Origin: Anaerolineae bacterium
GTDB lineage: Bacteria; Chloroflexota; Anaerolineae; Aggregatilineales; Phototrophicaceae
Reading direction: 5' to 3'
NCBI GenBank assembly: GCA_022825675.1
Contig: JAJDWK010000087.1
Coordinates: forward strand, 32,477 to 96,476
DNA: 64,000 nt
The position numbers and the translations under genes were made by a program. Positions 44,430 to 53,287 of this stretch are shown in pieces. The notes under the pieces are model-generated. The model was not told the DNA's origin. It did no database searches and was given only the letters and a program-made list of their open reading frames with translations. Positions within the stretch are counted from its first letter, which is position 1; every line of letters begins with the position of its first letter.

Positions 44430-46301
44430 TTAGCCCAAGGCTGCCCAGAAGTCCGCCCAGCCCAGCTCATGTAAGCCCTCGTTCTCAAAGCGGAAGAGGC
44501 TCGTTTCCGTCATCACATAGAGCGCGCCGGGGCAGGCTTTTGCCAGGTTACGCAGCTGCGGCAGCGCGCCCTCCAGCGCATTCGCCAGCCGAAAGTCCAA
44601 GCCAATCTCGTAGGCGGGCAGATACAGCGCCAGTTTCCGCTTTTTGCCCGCCAGCGGGAAGTCCAGGCGGTATTCAAGCTGCCGCACCGCCGCCTCCAGC
44701 ATGAACTGCCCGCGCAAATCGGCTTCTGTCAGCTGCGGCGAACGCAGATGCGGATAAAGCAGGACATCGCGGATGCTATTTTGGTCGGTCAACAGCATGA
44801 CCAGGCGGTCGATGCCGCCGCCGTAGCCGCCATTTGGCGGCATGCCATAGCGCATGGCGCGCAAATAATCTTCATCCAGCGGCGTCGTCTCTTCAGATTC
44901 GTCAGCATACAGCCGCTTCATCTCGACAAAGCGCTCTTGCTGGTCGCGCGGGTCATTAAGCTCGGTGAAGGCGTTGCCCATCTCCATGCCAGCGATGAAT
45001 AGCTCAAAGCGCTCGGTATGGCTTTCCCGGTAGCGGCGCTCTTTCTCGTCAACGGCTGAGGCATTCCCGCGAATCTGCTTGGCGAAGGGGGACATATCGC
45101 GCGGATAATCTTTGATGAATGTCGGCTGCGTCAGCTGCGGCTCGATGTGTTTGCCCAGCAGATGCTCGACAATCATCCGCCCCCAGCTTTCCGCCGCGCC
45201 CAAACCCGCCGCCAGCCCGCGCGCCTGCAACTGGCTGTAGAGCGCCGCTCGCGTGGGATAGTCCATATAATCAAAACCGAGCTGCGCTTGCACCGCCTCG
45301 CGGATGCTCAGCCGCTTCCAGGGCGGCTTCAGGTCTATCGCCGCGTCTTGATACTGTATCCGCGCCGCGCCGGTGACCCGCCGCGCGATATAGCTGTACA
45401 TGCGCTCGACAATGTCCATCACATCTTCGTAATCAATATAGGCTTTATAAAATTCCAGCATCGTAAATTCGGCGTTATGCTTGGTGCTGACGCCTTCGTT
45501 GCGGAAGTCACGCCCGATCTCGTAGACGGCGTCAAAACCGCCGACAAGCAGCCGCTTCAAATACAGCTCAAAGCTGATGCGCAGGTAGAGGTCCTGGTGC
45601 AATTGGTTGTGATGGGTGCTGAAGGGGCGGGCAGCGGCGCCGCCATAGACCGGCTGCAGTATCGGCGTCTCCACCTCCAGCATGCCTTCGTTATCCAGGA
45701 AGGCGCGCATGGCTTGCAGCGTCCGCGCCCGCTTGACAAAGACAGCGCGCACCGCGCTGTTCACCGCGAGATCGGCATAGCGCTGCCGATAGCGCGCCTC
45801 GGTATCGCTGAATTCGCCATATTCGCGCGCGCTGCCGTCAGCGAGCCGCTGGGATTTTACGACCGGCAAGGGGCTTAGCGATTTGCTAATCAGCCGCAGC
45901 GCCTGCGCCTCAATGCTGATTTCGCCGGCGCGCGTACGCATCATCGCGCCGCTGACTTGCACAAAATCATCGACATCAATCAGCTTGCGGCGGACCAGCG
46001 CATAGCGCTCTTCGCCCAATGTATTCACGCGCAAGAAGAGTTGCACCCGCCCGCTTTCATCTTCGATATGGGCGAAGGATACTTTGCCCTTGACACTCAT
46101 GCGGCGGATGCGCCCCGTCAGCGTAAGCACAAGCGGCTCGGCATCTGGCTGGTCTTGCGCTTCCCATGCTTCGAAAGCCTGTACCGCTTCGGCGACGCGA
46201 TGGCTGCGCTCGCCGCTGGCGGGATACAGCGGCACGCCAGCGGCTTCCAGCCGTTCCGCCTTTTCCAGGCGTTCAAGCTCCAATTTATTCGCTTGCCACA
46301 T
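44430..46301 (-). CDS. lysS: Lysyl-tRNA synthetase, class II, with extra C-terminal domain
   Basis: 623 aa from ATG 46301, which has AGGAGG about twelve bases upstream; an in-frame extension to 46394 is not needed. OB-fold anticodon domain first (about 60-160, LTGRIRRMSVKGKVSFAHI). Motif 2 VYEIGRDFRNEGVSTKHN, motif 3 GGGIDRLVMLL. Canonical LysS ends at about RDVLLYPHLR (residue 520). About 102 further residues follow (44430-44738), with basic LAGKKRKLALYL and LYVMTETSLFRFENEG; I recognise no family for them. Confidence 0.95.
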   Translation of the reverse strand: MWQANKLELERLEKAERLEAAGVPLYPASGERSHRVAEAVQAFEAWEAQDQPDAEPLVLTLTGRIRRMSVKGKVSFAHIEDESGRVQLFLRVNTLGEERYALVRRKLIDVDDFVQVSGAMMRTRAGEISIEAQALRLISKSLSPLPVVKSQRLADGSAREYGEFSDTEARYRQRYADLAVNSAVRAVFVKRARTLQAMRAFLDNEGMLEVETPILQPVYGGAAARPFSTHHNQLHQDLYLRISFELYLKRLLVGGFDAVYEIGRDFRNEGVSTKHNAEFTMLEFYKAYIDYEDVMDIVERMYSYIARRVTGAARIQYQDAAIDLKPPWKRLSIREAVQAQLGFDYMDYPTRAALYSQLQARGLAAGLGAAESWGRMIVEHLLGKHIEPQLTQPTFIKDYPRDMSPFAKQIRGNASAVDEKERRYRESHTERFELFIAGMEMGNAFTELNDPRDQQERFVEMKRLYADESEETTPLDEDYLRAMRYGMPPNGGYGGGIDRLVMLLTDQNSIRDVLLYPHLRSPQLTEADLRGQFMLEAAVRQLEYRLDFPLAGKKRKLALYLPAYEIGLDFRLANALEGALPQLRNLAKACPGALYVMTETSLFRFENEGLHELGWADFWAALG

Positions 46302-46392
46302 GCTTGTGACATCCTCCTGCCAGCCCGCGCGGCATAAAACAGAGCGGGATGGTGCCCGCTCCAAACTTGCTGCCCCGCCTTGCCTGTTATCC

Positions 46393-46422
46393 ATAGTAGT
46401 ACAGCTTCCGCCGAAAATACAA
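46393..46422 (-). promoter_or_regulatory. Promoter of the lysS-serS cluster
   Basis: On the minus strand TTGTAT (46422-46417) and TACTAT (46398-46393), 18 bp apart, about 85 bases before the lysS start and just outside repeat copy B. Confidence 0.5.
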
Positions 46423-46441
46423 GAGGCATCAGCTTGGGGCT

Positions 46442-46654
46442 CCGGGCAATCGCATCATAGTATTCTTCACCACAAAGACACAAAGGGCACAAAGTATGAG
46501 GCTTCAATGGGTTTTCTCATGATTTTCTCGGTGGATCTCGGTGTACTCGGTGGTAGAAATCCCTGTTGAATCTCCGCCCATACAGTTGCTCATTATTTCG
46601 TGGTAAGCGATTCTGTGTCTCGGTAGTGGCTTATTGTTTGATGCGATTTCCCGG
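46442..46654. repeat. Dispersed intergenic repeat, copy B, with terminal inverted repeats
   Basis: 213 bp between lysS and the first MFS gene. It is bounded by CCGGGCAATCGCATCA (46442-46457) and TGATGCGATTTCCCGG (46639-46654), which pair at 15 of 16 positions. Inside are ACCACAAAGACACAAAGG-type words and CTCGGTGGATCTCGGTGTAC-type words shared with copies A, C and D. No coding content or transposase. Best-preserved copy in the window. Confidence 0.8.
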
Positions 46655-46724
46655 GAGATTCGCGCTTGATTATTCCTTAAACAGGTATAGCCTATAGCGG
46701 TTGCAAACAAGCGCCGGGGCAAAC

Positions 46725-48005
46725 TTGAGCATAAAAGACGCTGAGGATTCCGAGCCTCCCAATCGCTGGGTCGTCACGCTGCTGATAGTGGCGCTGGCGC
46801 AGGCGCTGGGCACTGGCGGCATCGCCTTGGTGTATCCCTTTCTCCCGCTCTACATCCAAACCTTAAGAGACGCGCATTTCCTCAGCCCGGAATTGCTGGC
46901 TGGCTTGGTTATCGCCGCGCCGCCGCTGGTAGGCGCTTTGGCGACTCCATTTTGGGGGCGGCTCGCCGATCAATACGGGCGCAAGAAGATGGTCCTGCGC
47001 GCGCTCTTCGGCGCTTCGATAATCCTGGCGCTGATGGCATTCGCGCAAACTGCCCTGGCTCTCATCGCCTTGCGCGCCCTGCAAGGCTTCACCAGCGGCA
47101 TCATCGCCGCCAATATGGCGCTGGTCGCCGGCGAATGCCCGCGCGAGCGCATGGGCTTCGCCCTTGGCTCGCTGCAAGTGGGCTTGTTTGGCGGCGTCGC
47201 GATTGGTCCTATGCTGGGCGGATTGCTGGCGCAGCATTTTGGCTTTCAGCTGCCCTTCCTCGCCACCTCGGCGCTGTTGGCGCTGGCGGGATTGCTGGTG
47301 GCAGTTGGCGTGCGCGAGCGTTATGTGCCGCCGGCGCAGGCGCGCTTTGATGAACTCAACCCGCGCGCATTGGCGCGCAGCTGGGCGGCAATCCTGCAAA
47401 AGCGCGGCGTCAAAACGGTCTATGCGCTGCGCTTTCTCAACGGCTTCGCCCAGCGCTCGCTGATGCCAATCGCGCCTTTGTTTGTCTTGGCGCTGCTGCC
47501 CGCGGCGATGGCGGACGGCGCCAGCGGCTATGCCGGCCTGGTCTTGACTGTCTCCGCCGTCACCACCACCGCCGGCTCCCTCATCCTCGGCTGGCTCAGC
47601 GACAGTTGGGGCTATCGGAAGATTCTGCTCTTCGCGGCGCTGATGGCGGCGCTTTGTTATATCCCGCAGGCATTTGTCAGCGACATCTCACAACTGCTGC
47701 TGCTGCAAGCATTGGCGGGCTTTGCGGCGGGCGGGGCGCTGTCAGCGCCAGCCGCCATGCTGGCGAACTTCACCAAGCTCGGTGACGAAGGCTCTGTGTA
47801 TGGCTTGGACGCTTCGGTCTCTTCCTTCGCCAATGGCATGGCACCGTTAACCGCCTCGATACTCGCGTCGGTCTTTGGGCTGCGCGCGGTATTCGCTGTT
47901 GTTGCTCTGTATTACCTGGCGCTGCTCTTCATCGGCGCGAACTTCCTGCCCAAGCCCAAGCGCAAAGCGTTGCGGCTTGCCGGCGGCATGGCAGGCGGCG
48001 GCTGA
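46725..48005 (+). CDS. MFS transporter (tandem copy 1)
   Basis: 426 aa from TTG 46725, with CCGGGG six bases upstream; TTG 46701 is an alternative and no ATG is available. Twelve membrane segments. The MFS loop-2 motif appears as GRLADQYGRKKMV, and QVGLFGGVAIGPMLGG is the drug-proton antiporter C-motif type. It suggests a drug or metabolite exporter of the DHA1 group. It shares long blocks with the next gene. Confidence 0.9.
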   Translation: MSIKDAEDSEPPNRWVVTLLIVALAQALGTGGIALVYPFLPLYIQTLRDAHFLSPELLAGLVIAAPPLVGALATPFWGRLADQYGRKKMVLRALFGASIILALMAFAQTALALIALRALQGFTSGIIAANMALVAGECPRERMGFALGSLQVGLFGGVAIGPMLGGLLAQHFGFQLPFLATSALLALAGLLVAVGVRERYVPPAQARFDELNPRALARSWAAILQKRGVKTVYALRFLNGFAQRSLMPIAPLFVLALLPAAMADGASGYAGLVLTVSAVTTTAGSLILGWLSDSWGYRKILLFAALMAALCYIPQAFVSDISQLLLLQALAGFAAGGALSAPAAMLANFTKLGDEGSVYGLDASVSSFANGMAPLTASILASVFGLRAVFAVVALYYLALLFIGANFLPKPKRKALRLAGGMAGGG

Positions 48006-48069
48006 CTGAGCGTATAGGCAGAATGATGTTGTGAAGCTGCAATACTGTCAAGGAAGTTCCGAGAGCCAA

Positions 48070-48091
48070 CGCCCCGTGGGGCTTATTTTTT
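48070..48091 (+). terminator. Terminator-like element between the MFS genes
   Basis: A short GC stem (GCCCC/GGGGC with an almost absent loop, or GCCC/GGGC with CGTG) followed by TTATTTTTT. The stem is short, so efficiency may be low. Confidence 0.5.
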
Positions 48092-48125
48092 GCCAATCTG
48101 TTTAAGTTAAGGAGAGCCAAGTTTT

Positions 48126-49400
48126 ATGGCGCGCGCTTTAGCCAGCAATGTTCAATCGCTTTCCCGCACATTTGCCTTGCCGCATAGTTGGCGCTTCACC
48201 CTGGGCGTCGTCTGCATTACCCAGGTGCTGTCCGCCATCGGCTTTTCGATGATATTCCCCTTCCTGCCGCTTTATATCGAAGAGCTTGGCAGCGTCGGCG
48301 GCTTCAGCACCGAGGTGCTTGCGGGCTTGGTCATATCGGTGCAGGGCTTGACGATGATGATAACGGCGCCATTTTGGGGCGCGCTAGCCGATCGCTTCGG
48401 CCGCAAAAAGATGATAATCCGCGCAATGTTTGGCGGCGGCATCACTCTGGCGCTGATGGCATTCGCCCAAAGCGCGGAACAGTTGATTCTGATTCGGGCG
48501 CTGCAAGGCTTGGTCACGGGCACAGTTTCGGCGAATAACGCGTTGGTAGCGGCGGCGACGCCGCGGCATCGTGTTGGCTTTGCCATGGGCGCTTTGCAGG
48601 TGGGGCTATGGGCGGGCGTCGCTGTTGGTCCCCTCATCGGCGGCGTCTTGGCGGATCTCTTTGGCTATAGCATTCCCTTTTTGATAACGGCGGTTCTGCT
48701 CTGCGGCGGCGGCTTGATTATCTGGCTGGGCGTCGAGGAAGAGTTCAGCGCGCCCAAGCATCAGAAGAGCCTTCACGCCACTGCCATGCTGCGCGGCTGG
48801 CGGGACATCCTGGCGACATCGGGCGTCAGCCTGGTGCTGGGCATTCGCTTCCTCGCGGGTTTGGCGCGCACCATCATCACGCCCATCGCGCCTCTCTTTG
48901 TTGTGTCCCTCATCGCCCAAGGCGCTGCCCCCAGCAACACCTACGCCGGCATGGTGCTGGCGGTCTCATCACTGACCTCCACTGTCGGCGCAATTTACCT
49001 GGGCAACCTGGGCGACCGCATCAGCCATCGGAAAGTGCTGTATTTCTGCGCTGCCGCCGCTGCCTTGCTTTATCTGCCGCAAGCGCTTGTGGTTGATGTC
49101 TGGCAGCTGATGCTGCTGCAAGGCTTGGCGGGCTTCGCCGCTGGCGGCATTATGGCGGCGCCCAGCGCCCTGCTCTCGCACTATACCGATGCGGAATCCG
49201 CTGGCGCTGTCTTCGGCATCGACAATTCTGTCATCAGCGGCTCGCGCGCATTGGCACCCCTGGTCGGCGCCAGCGTTGCCCTGTGGCTGGGCATGCGCGG
49301 CGTCTTCATCGCGGCGGCGGTGGTATTTGTTTTGATTGCCCTGGCGGCTTCCATCCTGCTGCCGAGCCATACAAAAAAGCGCCAGCTTCCCGCGGCATAA
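48126..49400 (+). CDS. MFS transporter (tandem copy 2)
   Basis: 424 aa, ATG start with AAGGAGAG nine bases upstream. Twelve segments. ADRFGRKKMIIRAMFGGG and QVGLWAGVAVGPLIGG mirror copy 1, as do the C-terminal LLQGLAGFAAGG blocks. A DHA1-type exporter. The two genes are a recent-looking tandem pair, possibly with different substrates. Confidence 0.9.
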   Translation: MARALASNVQSLSRTFALPHSWRFTLGVVCITQVLSAIGFSMIFPFLPLYIEELGSVGGFSTEVLAGLVISVQGLTMMITAPFWGALADRFGRKKMIIRAMFGGGITLALMAFAQSAEQLILIRALQGLVTGTVSANNALVAAATPRHRVGFAMGALQVGLWAGVAVGPLIGGVLADLFGYSIPFLITAVLLCGGGLIIWLGVEEEFSAPKHQKSLHATAMLRGWRDILATSGVSLVLGIRFLAGLARTIITPIAPLFVVSLIAQGAAPSNTYAGMVLAVSSLTSTVGAIYLGNLGDRISHRKVLYFCAAAAALLYLPQALVVDVWQLMLLQGLAGFAAGGIMAAPSALLSHYTDAESAGAVFGIDNSVISGSRALAPLVGASVALWLGMRGVFIAAAVVFVLIALAASILLPSHTKKRQLPAA

Positions 49401-49448
49401 GGCGCATTGAATGTTTGCAGTCTGCGCCCTGCCTTGTACAATCATGCC

Positions 49449-50162
49449 ATGTCACGCAAACGCGACCCGCTCTCCAAAGTTGATAATTTGCCCGCGCGCA
49501 AAGCCAAATACGCGCCGGTCGCCGCGGCGCTGGCAGAGGTCTATGGCGCGCTCGATTGGTCGCGTAATCAAGATGGCATGGATGAGCTCGTCAGCTGCAT
49601 CCTCAGCCAGAGCACCACCGACAGCAATCGTGACCGCGCCTTCGCCCGCCTGAAAGCAGCTTTCCCGGATTGGAATGCGGTGCGCTTTGCCGAGCTTGAT
49701 GCGCTCAAAGAGGCGATACGCCCCGCCGGCTTAGCCAATCAAAAAGCGCCGCGCATACAAGAAGCGCTGGCGGTTATCCATAAGCGCAGCGGCGACTATA
49801 ACATCGACTTCCTCGCCGAGATGCCGCTTGAAGAAGCGAAAGCCTGGCTGGTATCGCTCAAGGGAATTGGACCCAAGACGGCGGCGATTGTATTGTGCTT
49901 CGCCTATAATCTGCCGGCATTCCCTGTCGATACCCATGTCTACCGCGTCAGCAAGCGCATCGGCTTTATCCCTCAAAAGCTGTCCGCCAATGACGCCCAC
50001 CCGGTGATGGAAGCCATCGCCCCGCCGGCAGATTATTATGCGTTTCACATCCAGTTGATCCAGCATGGGCGCGAGACCTGCCATGCGCGTAATCCCGCTT
50101 GCGGGCGCTGCGCCATCAGCGCTTATTGCGACGAATATCGCCTGATGTCCCGCCCGGACTGA
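49449..50162 (+). CDS. nth: Endonuclease III-like DNA glycosylase
   Basis: 237 aa from ATG 49449. HhH-GPD fold: LKGIGPKTAAIVLCF contains the hairpin and catalytic Lys, and FPVDTHVYRVSKRIG the catalytic Asp. The C-terminal [4Fe-4S] loop is CHARNPACGRCAISAYC (C-x7-C-x2-C-x5-C by count, one residue more than C-x6). Removes oxidised pyrimidines and nicks abasic sites; a mismatch (MIG/Pa-AGOG-like) specificity cannot be excluded. Confidence 0.9.
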   Translation: MSRKRDPLSKVDNLPARKAKYAPVAAALAEVYGALDWSRNQDGMDELVSCILSQSTTDSNRDRAFARLKAAFPDWNAVRFAELDALKEAIRPAGLANQKAPRIQEALAVIHKRSGDYNIDFLAEMPLEEAKAWLVSLKGIGPKTAAIVLCFAYNLPAFPVDTHVYRVSKRIGFIPQKLSANDAHPVMEAIAPPADYYAFHIQLIQHGRETCHARNPACGRCAISAYCDEYRLMSRPD

Positions 50163-50188
50163 AGCGCGTCAGCGGCAGCGAGGTTCCC

Positions 50189-50977
50189 TTGACCCAAGAA
50201 ACGCAGCGCGAATTGCATGTCATCATCTCCCCGCATTTTGACGATGGCGTCTTCAGCTGTGGCGGGCTGGCGCATCAACTGCGGGCGCGCGGCGCCGATG
50301 TCATCATCATGACGATGATGGGCGGCTTGTACCGCGGCGAGCTGCCAGACAGTCCGATACTGGCGGATTTGCATCAGCGCTGGGAAGCGGGGGCAGACCC
50401 CCTGCGCGCCCGCCAGCTGGAAGACGAACAGGCGGCAACGGCGCTCAGCGTCGATTATATGCATGTGCCGCTGCCAGATTGCGTCTATCGCGTTGTAGAC
50501 GGCTTGGCGCTCTATCCCTCGGAGGAATCGCTCTTTGGCGCGGTGCATCCGGCGGATTACGCGCCGCGCTTGCTCAATGGCATCCAAATTCCCGGCTTGG
50601 AAACCGCGGCGGCTGTCTACCTGCCCCTGGGCGTGGGGCATCATGTCGATCATCAAATCGTGCGCGACTGGGGCATGCGCCAGGCGCTTGATATGCCGGA
50701 TATGTCGGCGCTGCGTTTTTATGTCGAATTCCCCTATTCCAAAGAAGACCGCTCCACCGAAATGGCGCTGGCGGCTATGGATTGGCGCTTGCAACCCGCC
50801 GATTGCCGGCTGTCGGAAGCGGATATGCGCGCCAAAATCCGCGCAATCGCTTGTTATGCTTCCCAGATAAGCACATTTTGGCATAGTGAAGAAGCGATGG
50901 CGGCTGATGTGCGCCGCGCTTTCAGCGATAGCGCGGGCAGCCATTACCGGGAACGATTTTGGAAAATTTCTGGCTGA
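50189..50977 (+). CDS. PIG-L (LmbE) family deacetylase
   Basis: 262 aa from TTG 50189, which has GCGAGG upstream; an earlier TTG would overlap nth by 64 bases. The zinc motif SPHFDDGVFSCGG supplies His and Asp, and HHVDHQIV the third ligand. Related enzymes deacetylate GlcNAc-PI, GlcNAc-inositol (MshB) or bacillithiol precursor (BshB). No thiol-pathway partner is nearby. Confidence 0.88.
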   Translation: MTQETQRELHVIISPHFDDGVFSCGGLAHQLRARGADVIIMTMMGGLYRGELPDSPILADLHQRWEAGADPLRARQLEDEQAATALSVDYMHVPLPDCVYRVVDGLALYPSEESLFGAVHPADYAPRLLNGIQIPGLETAAAVYLPLGVGHHVDHQIVRDWGMRQALDMPDMSALRFYVEFPYSKEDRSTEMALAAMDWRLQPADCRLSEADMRAKIRAIACYASQISTFWHSEEAMAADVRRAFSDSAGSHYRERFWKISG

Positions 50978-50999
50978 ATACTCAGACAGCATACAGTAG

Positions 51000-51071
51000 A
51001 GGCGACGGTGGGATTCGAACCCACGAATAAAGGTTTTGCAAACCTCTGCCTTACCACTTGGCTACGTCGCC
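51000..51071 (-). tRNA. tRNA-Cys (GCA)
   Basis: 72 nt on the minus strand. The acceptor stem GGCGACG/CGTCGCC is perfect. The anticodon loop TTGCAAA gives GCA, the T-arm has GTGGGTTCGAATCCCAC, and the discriminator is U73, as tRNA-Cys requires. CCA is not encoded. Confidence 0.98.
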
Positions 51072-51084
51072 AAATCCGACTTGC

Positions 51085-51112
51085 ATTATACTCTTAACGG
51101 ACGGCAATTCAA
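51085..51112 (-). promoter_or_regulatory. Promoter of tRNA-Cys
   Basis: On the minus strand TTGAAT (51112-51107) and a perfect TATAAT (51090-51085) with a 16-bp spacer, ending 13 bases before the tRNA. Confidence 0.7.
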
Positions 51113-51119
51113 GCATGAT

Positions 51120-51917
51120 TTAGCCCGTTTCGTCGTCTGGCGACCAGGCGAAGGGCAGGTTCTCTTCCAGGCTGTCGAAGGGGCTGGCGTCTTCGTTGCT
51201 GGCTGGCAAGAAGTCGTCCAGGCTGCGGCTGATGCCGGGAGTCGCCGCGATTTTGGCGCGCCGCCGCAGGTCGCTGGCATAGAGTACTGGCGGCAGCGCT
51301 TCTTCGGCGAGCGCGACCATGGCAACACCGCGCGCAAAGACATCGATGGGCATGGGCGCGGCGCGCCCCAAAAATCGCCAGGAAAGCAGCGGCACCGCCC
51401 CCAGCAGCGATAGCAGCCGATAGAAGAGCGGGCGGGCGCTGCCCGGCGCATAAAGCAGCGGCGCCCGGATGATGGCGCTGCTTAGCCCGAGCCGCTTTAA
51501 ATAGGCTTCCGCCTGGCGCTTTGAGCGGATGTAGCTGCGGCTGACCCAGGGCGCGCTCGCGCTGCTGAGCAGGATTATGCGCTCGACGCCATCACGCACG
51601 CACATGTCGGCGACATTGCGGGCGGATACCGCGTTGAGCCACTCATGCGTCAGCCCGCGGCTGGGGTCGGCGCGCAGGCTGCCAACTGTGTGAATCACAA
51701 CCGAGTGGAAACGCGCCTTGCCGCGCAGGCTGGCGGGCTGCCAGACATCCGCCAGCGACCAGCGCGTCGTCTGCGCCAGAGGTCCCAGCTTGTCTTCCGC
51801 CGCCGGGTGCGCCAGCAAGCTCACGCTTGCCCCCGCCGCCAACAACGCCGAGGCGATATTGTCGCCCAGGAAGCTGCCGCCGCCAGTTACCAGAATGCCC
51901 CGCGAGACCGGTGCCAT
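51120..51917 (-). CDS. NAD(P)-dependent epimerase/NmrA-like protein
   Basis: 265 aa from ATG 51917. Extended SDR fold: ILVTGGGSFLGDNIASALL binds the dinucleotide, and a catalytic YxxxK (SYIRSKRQAEAYL) is present near residue 125. The C-terminal part resembles ubiquinone-complex (NDUFA9-like) and sugar epimerase relatives. Substrate unknown. It is read toward tRNA-Cys on the same strand. Confidence 0.78.
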   Translation of the reverse strand: MAPVSRGILVTGGGSFLGDNIASALLAAGASVSLLAHPAAEDKLGPLAQTTRWSLADVWQPASLRGKARFHSVVIHTVGSLRADPSRGLTHEWLNAVSARNVADMCVRDGVERIILLSSASAPWVSRSYIRSKRQAEAYLKRLGLSSAIIRAPLLYAPGSARPLFYRLLSLLGAVPLLSWRFLGRAAPMPIDVFARGVAMVALAEEALPPVLYASDLRRRAKIAATPGISRSLDDFLPASNEDASPFDSLEENLPFAWSPDDETG

Positions 51918-52010
51918 TGTTGTGCACTCTATACAATAAATTGCCGCGCTGCCGCCTTTACCGCGCCGCCATTTTGGGGGCGAAGGCAAAATTTCTCAGC
52001 CGCTTCTGCC

Positions 52011-52030
52011 CCCGCTAACTTGCTAGCGGG
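52011..52030. other. Intergenic hairpin
   Basis: CCCGCTA and TAGCGGG form a 7-bp stem with a 6-nt loop in the 245-bp gap between the two divergent genes. No T-tract. Nothing else in this gap other than the promoter at 52119. Confidence 0.3.
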
Positions 52031-52118
52031 CGCGCTGCCTCAACTCCGCGGGAAAATCAAAATTGCTAGCGCCAGGCGCGGCCGGCAGCCGCCACATCAC
52101 GATCGCGATGCTAAAGGC

Positions 52119-52145
52119 TTGCGCATTGCCCATATCAAGTATAAT
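52119..52145 (+). promoter_or_regulatory. Promoter of the small orphan gene
   Basis: A perfect TATAAT (52140-52145) with TTGCGC 15 bp upstream. The transcript would begin near 52152, only a dozen bases before the start codon. Confidence 0.45.
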
Positions 52146-52163
52146 AGACGATATGGAGATAGG

Positions 52164-52388
52164 ATGCCTTGGCGTCATTTCTTTATGAATGTGCAGCATG
52201 CAAGCCCACCGAATGCCGGCGCTTTGCCAATTCTGGCATGGATGCGGCGTGTGACGGTGGCGGAAGGAGCGCCGGCTGGCTCTTTGGCGGATGCGCTTGA
52301 AGAATTGCCAGCTGGCGGTTGCGGTGAACCGGCGCAATCTATTAGCGAAGTTGAATGCGCGGCACTGGACTGGATCAAAATGCTATGA
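52164..52388 (+). CDS. Small orphan protein, unknown function
   Basis: 74 aa. ATG 52164 is preceded by GGAG with a 5-base spacing and by a good -10 box. The protein begins with basic MPWRHFFMNVQ and has an acidic C-terminal half (LADALEELPAGG, ISEVECAALDWIKML). Two Cys, no membrane segment. The stop codon lies inside a 10-bp hairpin. I do not recognise it; the expression signals are the best evidence that it is real. Confidence 0.45.
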   Translation: MPWRHFFMNVQHASPPNAGALPILAWMRRVTVAEGAPAGSLADALEELPAGGCGEPAQSISEVECAALDWIKML

Positions 52389-52409
52389 ACTTTCGCGGTG
52401 AAAGTTCAT
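52385..52409 (+). other. Perfect hairpin at the end of the orphan gene
   Basis: ATGAACTTTC (52385-52394) and GAAAGTTCAT (52400-52409) pair over 10 bp with a 5-nt loop. The stop codon of the orphan gene is within the stem. No T-tract follows, so it may stabilise the 3' end or mark a small RNA end. Confidence 0.5.
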
Positions 52410-52587
52410 CACAAATGGAATTAGGCTGCTATATCCCAGTTGCCAAGTGGGGACCTTACTCCCAGATACGCTGATCCTCTAGTCTGGCTGGCTCGCCATT
52501 AGCCAAATTTGGCAGTTTTGCTGAAAATTGCGTTGGAGCGCAGTGACGATAGCCTGCGTTTCTTGTGCTTTGTTTTGGATGGTAGCG

Positions 52588-53256
52588 ATGCCAGTCATCA
52601 CAGCTTTGGAAGCCCATCGGCTTAATGCAGAGCGCGTCAAGCTCTATCTTGACGATGAATACGCCCTGGATGTGCCGCTGCTGCAGGCGGCGAAGCTGCG
52701 CCGCGGGCAGTGCCTGACAGAAGCGGAAGTTCAAGCGCTGGCAGACGCGGAAGCGGACCAACGCGCCTATGACCAGGCGGTTCGTTATCTTTCGTACCGT
52801 CCTCGCAGCGCCGAAGAAGTCCGCCGTCACCTCGCCAAGAAAGATGTGCCAGCGGCCGCGCAAGCCACAGTTTTGGCGCGTTTGCGGCAGCAGGGTTATC
52901 TCGACGATGCTGCATTTGTCGCCTTCTGGCTGGCGGATCGCGAGCGCTTTAAGCCCTTGGCGCCGCGAGCGCTGCGTTATGAATTGCGCCAGAAGGGCGT
53001 CGCCGATGACATCATCGAGGCGCAGCTGACGGAACTTGACGCCAGCGCCTCAGCCTATCGCGCTGCCAGCAAGCGGCTTCATCGCTATCGTGGCGGCAGC
53101 TTGCGCGCATTCCAGCAGCAGCTGAGCGCTTTCCTGCGCCGGCGTGGCTTCAACGGCGATACGGTCGCCGATGTCGTGTGGCGCTTGCAGCAGGAATTGC
53201 AGGAGGCGGACAGCGGCTACTTCCGCGAGCAAGCGGGGGACTGCGGTGGCTGCTAA
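52588..53256 (+). CDS. recX: Regulatory protein RecX
   Basis: 222 aa from ATG 52588 (an in-frame ATG at 52579 is close). Three-helix repeats: YLSYRPRSAEEVRRHLAKKD, LRQQGYLDDAAFVAFWLAD and RALRYELRQKGVADDIIEAQ. RecX binds RecA filaments and limits or modulates recombination. recA is not adjacent; instead rny follows after 60 bp. Confidence 0.88.
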   Translation: MPVITALEAHRLNAERVKLYLDDEYALDVPLLQAAKLRRGQCLTEAEVQALADAEADQRAYDQAVRYLSYRPRSAEEVRRHLAKKDVPAAAQATVLARLRQQGYLDDAAFVAFWLADRERFKPLAPRALRYELRQKGVADDIIEAQLTELDASASAYRAASKRLHRYRGGSLRAFQQQLSAFLRRRGFNGDTVADVVWRLQQELQEADSGYFREQAGDCGGC

Positions 53257-53287
53257 TTGACAAGCTAATGGAAAGGAGCAGAGACGA

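Noticed and set aside
46504..46722. A 72-codon minus-strand frame inside and after repeat copy B
   Set aside because: The frame is made by the repeat's own words and ends near it; no binding site or conservation can be argued.
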